Positions 32,380 through 41,611 of a stretch of 64,000 nucleotides of DNA are shown here, piece after piece; the stretch's first letter is position 1, and each line of letters starts with the position of its first letter. The DNA is from Obelidium mucronatum (taxonomy: Eukaryota; Chytridiomycota; Chytridiomycetes; Chytridiales; Chytriomycetaceae). Location: assembly GCA_025765595.1 (NCBI GenBank), contig JAIVFH010000004.1, positions 62,001-126,000 on the forward strand, written 5' to 3'. Position numbers and translations under genes: made by a program. The notes under the pieces were generated by a model. That model searched no databases. It was not told where the DNA came from and worked only from the letters and a program-made list of their open reading frames with translations.

Positions 32380-32583
32380 AAAATGTTACGTACACTTTTA
32401 TTTTGGTTTGATACCTTTTTACTCTTTTTTCTATTTCTTGCGTATTCTTTCCCCCATAGTTATTATGTTGCCGAAATACCTTATAATAAACTTTAATACT
32501 AATACTGATGGCAGTCTGGGTAATTCTAATCAATTTTTTATTTTTCTGGACTAATTCAACTTGTATAAAAATGAGAAAAGTGT

Positions 32584-34959
32584 TCAGTCTTCTTCCTCCT
32601 CGGCTGCTTCTTCGCCTTCTTCTGCAGCTTCCTTGGCCTCTTCCTCCTTTGCCCGTTTTGCTTCTTCGAAAGCAGTCTCCTCTTCGACTGTTGGATCTTT
32701 TTGCTCAACCATTCCCTTTTCCTTGATAATTGGGATTCTCAGGATCATCTGGATTCTCTTCCTTTTCAATGATCACAAATTCTTTGGCGATTTCAGGCAG
32801 AACTGGAGGTAACAGCAAACCATCCTTCAAATACATGCCCTTTCCAACATCTCCATGCCCATCTCCCACGTAAAGATTCGCGAATTTGTCATTGTACGCG
32901 ACAACAACTGCACCCTGGCCATCTGGTACTACGAAGCGCCACAGGCGTGAACTTACAGGACTCAAGGTACTACAAGGTCTAGCCACCCACGCTGGCCCCC
33001 CTTCCGGAGCATCTTCATCATTAGCAAGGGGAGTCAACAAGGGAGGTCCAGTTTCAGGTTCCGCAGTTTCAGCAGGGTTCTCTTCCTCCTCTCCCTCTCC
33101 CTCTTCTTTCTCTTCATCATCGCCTCCTTCGTCTCCGTCTTCATTGTTTTTCGCGAGGCTGGCAAATGGGTTCTCCCATGTGACTCGGCCTTGTGGGAGG
33201 ATGTATGGGACGTGGTGGACCCAATTCGAGAGCATGAGGAGGGAATCGTTTGGAAGTCCTTCAAACTCTGGATTGATGATGATTGTGGGTTGGTCTGTTG
33301 TGAGATGACTAAAGAAAAAGCAATGTGTTTTGTTAGCCCTTTTTTTTTTTATCTGCAGAAGGCGAGCCGAACTCACGTCCTTCTTCTTCGTTTCCTTCAT
33401 CTTCTGGATCGAATGTGTAGTATCCTGCTGGACTTGCAACGGTTGCTGCTGATATTCTAGCAATTTGGCAACGCAAGTACTGAGCCTCAGTTCCTTCGAA
33501 TTTCGGGTAAGAAATAATCTTTGAAAACGGATGCAAAATTTTTTTGTGAAGTGGTTGCGCGTATGATATTCGAAACAAAAAAAGAGTTTTACTTGATGGT
33601 TCAGGTCTCCTGTAAAGTACTTTCTGATTTTTCGTGAGATTTGAAGTTTTTCATGGAATCACGTCAGGCAATCTAACCCATGGAGCACCAGCTAAAGCCC
33701 CACCAATTTTTTTAATTACAGAAAAATATCTAAAACATATATAAAGAAAGACAAAAAAAACTCACGGTAAGAACAGACATAATAAACGTATCTGTTCACT
33801 CCTGCGCGTTGCTCTTTTGGCAACGGCGGCAAGCACTTTTGTTTTTGGCTTTGGAACTCCAGCGTCTTCAGCTACTGGCTGCAGCAGCGCCTTCACCCTC
33901 GGCGGCGACAGCAGCACTTCCATCAGCCAGCCGCAGCTTCAGCAGCTTCGGGATCTACAATCCCATTCACTGCATCCCCCTCTTCGTCATTTGCACCATC
34001 TTTAAGTTCACCCTCCGTAATAATATAGGAGCTGTTGAGACCATGGATTTTGCCCCACAATCGAACTGATTTAAGCGGCTTTTCGGCAACAAGTTTGCGT
34101 AAGGAAAGGAACAACATAAATGTCTCCTCTCTGCCAAAGGAAACCTGTTTTTGTTTCTGACTAAATATTTCATCTAGATCAACGGCTAAAATAATCCCTC
34201 ACCCCAGCCCATTCCCACAAATTAGACAAGTCCATAATATCAGGAATTTCGCCGAGTCCTTCTTCGGGGGCGTCTTCTTGAGATGGTTGCTGTAATATGG
34301 CTGGCTTCAGAGAAATATTACTACCCCCCCACCTCATACCTCGTATAGCTTTATTTGGGTTTTTGCGATCTTGATTCCAGGCAGTCCATCAAAAGCGGGC
34401 TGAAAGAACGTGTCGCGTTAATAAAAAAAATACAACCAACAGTTATCCTCCACCCCTCCTCACTTACGCGGAATGCAGAAGACATGGGATCCACAGATCT
34501 GAACTTTGATCTTTTGATTTCAGAAGAGATGGACTCAAATATGTCGATTGGGTTCTTTGGTCGCGTTTCCAACACTCTCATCACTGTCAAAGTGAGGTGA
34601 TCATACATGTTCATTTCTGACTTTTCCGAGTTTTGCAGTAGATATGAACGGGCCAGCTGGAACTCGACATCCTCATGTAGCTCCGCCTCGGGTTTGTAGT
34701 ATACATCTTTTCGCTTCAGATAAGGCGTAGTTGATTCCACAAGGGTTTGTTGAGGCGCGAGATGAACAGATGGTTCGTCTGCCACAGGCGCAGCGGATGG
34801 CACCGGAACAGGTGCCTCTGTCGCGATCGATTCTGGGGCAACTGGAGTTTCGTTTGCTGGAGCTGAGCTGGGTGGTGATGGCTCCTCTTCCTTTGGAGCA
34901 TCTACTGGTGCTTCGCTTGGAGTGGCTTCTGGAACTGGTGCGTCGACCTGGTCGTCCAT
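32584..34959 (-). CDS. RSP4/6: Radial spoke head protein RSP4/6 (RSPH4A/6A family), with frame breaks
   Basis: A structural subunit of the radial spoke head in motile 9+2 axonemes. The start is the ATG at 34959. Recognisable family segments in order: [84 protein letters not shown] and [47 protein letters not shown]; and an acidic C-tail after DPTVEEE. At least five introns are seen (first donor at 34467). Single-base breaks lie at about 33651-33655 (between LPDVIP and its continuation), near 32724 before DPTVEEE, and possibly in the Ala-rich stretch 33840-33930 (or an 87-nt in-frame intron there). It is convergent with HD20. The family assignment is secure; the frame breaks are probably indels in the sequence. 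Confidence 0.85.
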
Positions 34960-35628
34960 TCGTATTTCTGTTCCTTTGTTTGATGCGGAAGATTGACAAT
35001 TCCAATTCGCGAAATATCACCAACTCTCCTTCTTCCCATAGTTATATGGCCATGCTGGCGCGGTAGATTGAGCTTATGGCATTCGCTGATTAAGAGGTAT
35101 TGCGACTTGTTGTCTTCATTGTCTTCACTTCTGGCAAGGTGCCAGATAAAACCTCAAAAAAAATGTCCCATCCATCATGCCTACGAGTTTATTGGAATAG
35201 TTCAATCATTAGTCACTAGTGCTGTTCTCGGCTTGAAATAAGGAGTGTTGATTGCTTCCAGCGTTTTCAGGTTTCCTGCTGAAAACAATAAAGGGAAAAA
35301 ACAAACCAACAAACGGCTGAATGTATATCTATTTTGATACGATTTCTTTGTTTTGTCAGTGTATGGGATCGACAATCCTCAAAAGATCGAGAGCGGGAAT
35401 CACTGGAAATAGGCCCAACTCTCCTCCTGTTCAAACGCGCCCTAATCTTCATCCTTCATATCCGCTCAATCAGATTCACGCGTTGTCAGGCTCGGCAGAG
35501 TTGCACTCACTCTCTTTGCCGCTGTCAGTCAATTTAGAAGCAATAAATAGAATACAATTCTTTTAGCAAATCGACAAAACAATTTTCCCTGCTTTCGTTG
35601 CCCACTTCTCAGTTTGACAGCAGTCTCG
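34960..35628. other. Divergent spacer RSP4/6 - HD21
   Basis: About 670 bp between divergent genes. No gene is supported and I see no conserved element. Confidence 0.45.
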
Positions 35629-36795
35629 ATGGATCACGCACGGTTTGTTCGCCCATCCCGCGCCTTGGCACATTCTCACCCCGCACGCCGCAGCCAAGCC
35701 CACGCGCAAGCCCACGCGCGCGCGCCGCCGCCGTCGGCCGTCGTGCCCGTGTCGCTGTGGGCCGTGCACGCCGCCGCCGCCGCGCCGCACAAAGCCGCGG
35801 CGTTCCACCACCACCGCCACGCGCCGCACAGCCACGCCTTTGCGCTCGGCGCCCCGCCGCGCTTTATTCCGAGCTCGCAGATGCGCCACCCCCACATCGC
35901 CGCCCAGCCGTACCCCGCGTATTCTGCGGGCCCCGCAGCACCACCTGCAGCAGCAGCAGCAACAGGAGTCGCGTCCCGCGGGCAGACCCGTGATATCTGC
36001 CATACCCTCATCAGTTACCGCAAAACACCAGCTCGCATCATTAGAAGAAGCCTTTAGAAAGTCGAATAAGCCAACAAGGTCTGAAAAGAAGGCCTTGAGT
36101 GAACGCCTGGGAATTCCGTACAAGAACATTCAGCTATGGTAATTGAAATGTTTTATGTTCCACCCTGCCTTCACACAATACCAACATATTTTATTACCTT
36201 TAACAACCAGGTTTCAGAATCGTCGCGCTGCAATTCGACGTGAAGACAGACAGCAGCAAGATACAGTGTTGGCGAAAAAAGACGCATTTTCTGCTTCCCA
36301 TCACGTCGCAGTCACCCTCCCACTTCCTTCAGCTGCATTGCAAGCTGACATAGCACCACAATCTGCAGATCCTGATATCCAACAGCAACAGACGACACCT
36401 CTTGCATCTTCTCTTGAAACCATTAGCATGAAATCAGAAGGCGACTCGGGCGATTCAGCCCAATCTCCACCTGGATTTTATCCTACAGATACACCTTCAC
36501 CAAGTGGCCCTGCCGCATGGTCCGGAAATGATCAAAGTAAAACTGTTAGACCAAGAATTAAACCTCGAAAAGATCAGACTGACTACTTGCTCGCGTGTTT
36601 TGCCCAAAACGGACGTCCAGACAAGGAAGAAAAAGGAGAGATTGCAACTAAGCTGGGCCTACCATTAAACTTTGTAACTTTGTGGTCAGTGTCATCTTTC
36701 ATTTCAATTTTTTTTGTGTTGTTGAACTTAGTTTACATTTCAGGTTTCAAAATCGCCGAAGTAAAATGATGAGGGAAGGAAGCGTCTGTCTCTGA
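35629..36795 (+). CDS. Double-homeodomain protein HD21
   Basis: Encodes two complete homeodomains. HD21a (LASLEEAFRKSNKPT..., helix 3 IQLW/FQNRRAAIRRE) is interrupted by an intron at 36139-36210. HD21b (RIKPRKDQTDYLLACF..., loop NGRPD, helix 3 VTLW/FQNRRSKMMRE) is interrupted at 36685-36743. Both introns sit in the Trp48 codon, as elsewhere in the array. About 150 residues, partly Gln/Ser/Pro-rich, separate the two. The N-terminus (MDHARFVRPS..., His/Ala-rich, very GC-rich) is in a frame different from the first homeodomain; the change falls in the CAG-rich stretch 35925-35965. The frame stops at 36795, but a neighbouring acidic frame stays open to 36905, so a further one-base indel near 36775 is likely. 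Confidence 0.8.
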
Positions 36796-37086
36796 GACGG
36801 ATGCAACAATTTCGCAATCAGAGCAAACGGACGCGCCTGAAATATTGGAGGCAGCTTCACTACTCTTGAGTGTATTTGGTAACAATGGTACTAGCACGGA
36901 GCAGTAAAGGAGATAGTTTTATGCATCTTCTTCGCATTATTTTGGGGTTTTTGTCTGTTGTTGTTGTTGAGAGCTATGGAAATGGAATGCAAGAAGTGGG
37001 AGTGATATCGCATAAACTTAATAAATAATTCCGTAATATATATTCTTAAACATTTCGTCCTTTCGGTAAATAATGAGAGTTTTATC

Positions 37087-38692
37087 TCACGGAATATACT
37101 CTTGAATGGCGTGGCCCACTGCAAACATGTGCATTTCATTTGAAGCCATCGCTAATGTAGTATTGAACAATGTACCCAGCTGTTTTTCAACTCGAGCTCT
37201 AAAGCCTTTGATAAACGAATGAACCTTTTCCTCCTTCTTGCGCATCTTATCGAAATCCATCATCATCCGTTTTGACATTGCCAATGTAAGTTTAGCAACT
37301 TTCTTGGCTCGTCTATTCCTCTTCTTGTTCTTGAATTTGTAAACAGTTTGCATTGAAAGCGCCGGTTTGATTGCATTGTTGATCTTCTTGAACCCAGTCT
37401 TGACCTTTTCAGGAACTTTCAACTTCTTTGTTGTGCCTCTCTTTCCCAAGAAGTTCCCACGCTTTCCCAACCCATCAAAAACAAACTGTATCACTTCAAT
37501 GCTTTCACTATAAACAACCTCGTCATAACACATGATTCCCGAATCCATCTCTAACCCATGCTTGACTGCCCAACCAGTCAAACCAACCAACGGATCATCC
37601 ACTTTAATAGCATCATAGACCCCACTTCCAGGAGGTATTTCTTGCACTGCACCTCCCCCACGCTCGTACCCACGGTTACTCATCAACTCTGGATTGATTT
37701 TCTGGAAATACTTGAAATATCGATCCAGATTCCCATGATGTAGCCAAAAGACGGGATCATCTGGACTCGAATGTAGATTCGATAACGTGCCGTATTCAAC
37801 TACCCCGCCGCCTCCACCGCCGCCGCTGCTTTGCAAGGACCCTGCTACTTGCATATGGAAAATCCCATGAGGCAAGTTGATGAAATCATTAAACTCAGTG
37901 TACGAAGCGTACGGCTGCGCGGTTTCCGGATTAATTTGAAGTGCTGTGAGCATAATCGTTTCACTAAACAGAGCGTCTTGGTCAGATGAATCGGTCGTCA
38001 GTGTCGCCGTCGAAAAGTAGCGCGTGATACACGTGTTGTACGTTGTAGTCCAATTGGCGAATGCAGAGTTGGATGGAAGGCAATGGTTCTGAGTAAAGAG
38101 TCCAGTCGTTCCAAAATTGGTGGCAGTCAGAATGCCTGTTTCGGGGAGGTACCAGGTGGCGCTGTCGGCGCCCCATGCCCAATAGGGAAGGCCAAATGTG
38201 GGGTCATTGAGGACTTGTTGGAGCTCTTGTTCGAAAAGGCGGAGAAAGACTCTGTGCCATGGTAGAAATGATGGAGTGTTGTGATACCATTCTGCGCCGA
38301 TTGCATGTACTTGGACAAAATCATTGTATCGATTGCCGTAAACGAGATCAGATGGCGTGGTTTTCAAAATTTGGAGGCCGGTGAGGAATTGCTTTTGCTT
38401 TGTTGGAGACAAGTCGCGGAAATCCATCCGTGAGACAGGAGAGACACAGTTTTGAATTGAAGGAGCTGAAAGAAATAGATTGCTCACAACTCTATTTTCA
38501 TGTATCGCGAGCGCGTCATTTGCATTGCATCGATTTGTACCAAGCCAGAGTATACCATTCACTCTTCGAATACAGTTGTGGTTCTGCCCGCTGTAAATAA
38601 CTCTCGATTCTTCAAAAATCCAGAGCTGTGATCGGTCTGCTGCGCAAGGAGCCAACTTGGCACTGAAGTTTTCAATATTCACAGCAACATGC

Positions 38693-38743
<51 letters not shown>

Positions 38744-39305
38744 ACGTTCACAATCCCTTTGGTTGATAGGTCTCCAGAGTTTGCAGAAGGTGCGTTCCAG
38801 CATAGTCCATTGCCAACGTTTCTGATTTGTCCAAAAGAACTATACCATAGCTGGTATGCGTTATTGCTTGAACATTGAGCAACAGTCAACCCGCCCGCCT
38901 ATTAAAAAAAAAATCAGCCAATATTACAACAACAGCAAAATATTATTGTCTTACGTTAGTCCCATCGATACACTGGCCACCCATTTTTAGTGTATCGACA
39001 GCTGTTCCCTGAACTCTTGGTTTTGGAGGGAAAGCAACAGACCTGATACGTATACTATCTTTTCCAGTACTTTTACAAGAATCAACACCCAAGAGTGCTC
39101 CGAATTTAGGACCCTTGTATCCAAATGCGCCCAAACATAGTGTGTCATTGCCAGCAATTTTGATAAACCCCGCCGACGAGCGAAACTGTTGATTTGCGTT
39201 TCCGGAAGTACATTGCTGGAAATTCAGTATTGAGCTAGCGGAATATGTGACGCATAGTTGGGGTTGCATTCCAGCAACATGTGTCGATATTGTGAAAGTA
39301 TCCAC
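37087..39305 (-). CDS. Tyrosinase (type 3 copper) with N-terminal beta-trefoil lectin repeats
   Basis: Oxidises phenols or tyrosine to quinones, as in melanin synthesis. Copper site A is in VHAIGAEWYHNTPSFLPWHR; site B uses LPHGIFHMQV and then SSPDDPVFWLHHGNLDRYF, so the six expected histidines appear present. Ahead of it are ricin-B-like repeats with QxW motifs (NAYQLWYSSF, SQLWIFEES, NANQQFRSS). Exons include 39305-38955, 38898-38746 and 38655-37087; the intron 38745-38656 contains the long poly-A/T run. The C-terminal 130 residues are Lys/Arg-rich. The 5' end is not resolved: the frame at 39305 does not begin with ATG, and an upstream exon (perhaps near 39570, MTKNNTLKPASS) is likely. I see no signal peptide. 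Confidence 0.85.
38694..38740. repeat. 47-nt poly-A tract inside a tyrosinase intron
   Basis: An unbroken A run on the + strand (T on the coding strand) just after the GTGAGT donor of a 90-nt intron. Its length is probably not exact in the sequence. Confidence 0.9.
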
Positions 39306-39821
39306 ATTAGTGAAGCTCTGTAAGCAGATTTTGCGTAGGAGATATAGTCATTGCAAGTTTCAAGGGCGAATTGAGCGCTGTTGTGAATCGTAGAAGCCTC
39401 CCAGCATCGTGACGTTCGAAGAATCAAATAGCTGAATGTATGCTGATGATGTGAAGCACGATTTTCACCGCATCCGATTGAAATGGTATAATATTCAGCG
39501 GATCTTTAGGGAAAATCATGGTCGTACTGGAGGCTGCCTGGATGACGCCGGTTTCAGGGTATTGTTCTTCGTCATTGTTGATTCAAAGACCGATTGTGAT
39601 TGGAGAGGATGAAATTCAAAGGAATCTAAAGAAAATGAATCTTGTATCTCTGTGACGTCATAAAATAGTATCGCAGCTTCCTTTCTGCACGTGATTTATG
39701 TATTGTAGCCAGCCAATGAGAATCGAATGGCAAAAATCCCTCAAACCAAAAAAACGCAAAAATCCCTCAACTCCCTCCATCCACTGCCTCAAACGTCTTA
39801 ACGCCATCCAGTCTGTCTCTC
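39306..39821. promoter_or_regulatory. Divergent spacer tyrosinase - HD22 with CRE and E-box
   Basis: TGACGTCA (39653-39660; an ATF/CREB-type palindrome) and CACGTG (39688-39693) lie 27 bp apart between the divergent genes. The first tyrosinase exon probably also lies in this interval. Confidence 0.5.
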
Positions 39822-40571
39822 ATGTGTGCATTTATGGATAAAGTAAGTCGAGGTCTTACCATACTCCATCTGGCCCAGAGAGCGCTCATACCAACAACAA
39901 GACACTCTTCAAGCAGACGCCATCACCAGCCTTCCTCTGGCGCCCAGATCCAAGGCTCTCGCCATCAAATACTGAGATCGAGAGCTGTCCACCGCTGTCA
40001 CCGGCGGGAAGCGCTTCCCCCAACCACAGCCCCATCTGTCACTCCAACACAAATTGGTTGAACCAAGATCAAGACCAGAAACCGACACTACCACCACTAT
40101 CCCAGCTGCTGTCAGCACTTGCTTCACAAGCCGCCGTCATTCCATTCACACTACCTGCTCGGTGTATTCTACCGTCTACCCCACTGATCCAACCACCAGC
40201 TGCTAGCACGCCCAATATTCAGACCTGTATTATTCGACCCATACCCATAACAAGCTACAATCAAACAAGATATCAAGTCGAAGTCCCTGGCGGCCTGTGC
40301 AAAACTTCCAGCCGACCTTGTTCGAACGCAGAGTTCAAATTGACAATCCACCAGCTCAACCTTCTCAAGAAAGCGTTTGATGCCAACGACACCCCAAACG
40401 TGGCAGAGTATGATCGTATCAGCACTGAGCTTCAGATTCCCCGAAAGTTTCTACTTACATGGTGAGTTTTTTCGCACAATTTCCAATTCAGGTGAACTAA
40501 AAAAGCATCCTCTTTTTTTTTGTAGGTATAGACATCGGAGGGCCAAAGACCGGAAGCAAAGCCGCAAGTAG
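39822..40571 (+). CDS. Homeodomain protein HD22 (class D, Asn51 replaced by His)
   Basis: Tentative three-exon model: 39822-39842 (MCAFMDK, GTAAGT donor), 39902-40461 and 40526-40571, 208 aa in one frame. The homeodomain (FKLTIHQLNLLKKAFDAND, helix 3 LTW/YRHRRAKDRKQSRK) has normal spacing from the helix-1 Phe to Trp48. Positions 49-51 are Tyr-Arg-His instead of Phe-Gln-Asn, so the Asn51 that contacts adenine in almost all homeodomains is missing. The last intron splits the Trp48 codon and reads TGG-TGA if retained. The protein ends right after the homeodomain. The N-terminal region is Ser/Pro-rich and shares PTLPPLSQLL with HD23. The first exon is a guess from splice sites. Confidence 0.78.
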
Positions 40572-40710
40572 TATTAAAGAGGTCTTTTTTTTCTCATCGA
40601 TTTTGTAATAAAAACCCCAAGTGTCTCGCAAAAACCCCTCGCGATGAAAAAACAGCAAAAATCGTAGCAAAAATCGCTCACTCTCACACTCACACTCGCC
40701 CCTCAACACT

Positions 40711-41502
40711 ATGACAACCTATGTAGGCATCGTCCTTCTAAATGACTTTCCCTTTTGTCTTTGCGACTTCATCGGTCTCGCACGCTGACCAGCTATTTCC
40801 TTCTGCCTTCTGATAGACTTTGAGTTCTTTGCAAGCAGACGACCAGCCCCCAAGTCCCACCTATTCCAACTCCCCAAAAAGATACATCACTCATCACCGA
40901 GCTCATTCAACGTATTCGCATTGTATAACGCCGAACGGAAGCGTCTCACCAAGGAGGCAATCTCCATCATCACCCGCTTCGCCTCCCTCAAGTTCGAATG
41001 ATGTCTATACATCATCTCACCCCATCCGACCAACCCTGCCGTCGCTTTCGCAAGTTCTAGTACATGTATTGAATGCCAGAGAAAGTTCTGGTCCCTTCAT
41101 CCTGCCGCTTCCCAGGGGAATTTCTTCTACTACCAATCCTACCTTACCACCGTCCCCGACAGCGAGTATAACAAGAGCCTCAAAATTTCAAATCCATGTA
41201 CCGACTGGTCCTTCTTCTACCATACCATCGCATTACAGCAGCAAGAGCCGTGACTTCAAAGTATCTTTTCATCAACTTGCCTTGCTGAAGCGAGAATTTT
41301 CAAACACGAAGCACCCAACATCAAGTGATTATGATCGGATAAGTGCTGTACTAAATATCCCTAGAAAGTTTGTTTTGACATGGTGAGTATTCTGCATCTG
41401 TTTCCTATTCCTGATAATAGTAATGCCCCTTTATCCAGGTTCCGCCATCGACGAGCAAAGGACAGACAACAATCAGAAACACAAATAAAAAAGAGGCAGT
41501 AA
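40711..41502 (+). CDS. Homeodomain protein HD23 (class D, Asn51 replaced by His)
   Basis: A paralogue of HD22. Exons 40817-41382 and 41439-41502 are firm (56-nt intron in the Trp48 codon, GTGAGT donor). The first exon 40711-40722 (MTTY) is tentative but keeps frame and gives 213 aa. The homeodomain (FKVSFHQLALLKREFSNTK, then IPRKFVLTW/FRHRRAKDRQQ) again has Arg50-His51 in place of Gln50-Asn51. PTLPSLSQVLVHVL matches HD22 PTLPPLSQLLSAL, and both have DYDRIS/EYDRIS in helix 2. It is the last homeobox gene I can see in the window; the next genes are on the other strand. Confidence 0.78.
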
Positions 41503-41611
41503 AATCTAAATACTTTGTGAACCGATAAAAAACAAAAAAGAAACAACCAAAAATCCCCAAACTGAACTTAAAAAGAAAAGAAAAAAAAAACGCCACAAAC
41601 ACGGACGTTGT

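Noticed and set aside
33872..33958. An 87-nt in-frame intron in RSP4/6 as the full explanation of its frame changes
   Set aside because: It could account for the Ala-rich stretch, but not for the breaks at about 33652 and 32724. Left open for that stretch only.
2110..41502. The array as a fungal mating-type (HD1/HD2) locus
   Set aside because: Mating-type homeobox pairs are divergent and one partner is TALE-like. Here all genes are on one strand and none has the three-residue insertion.
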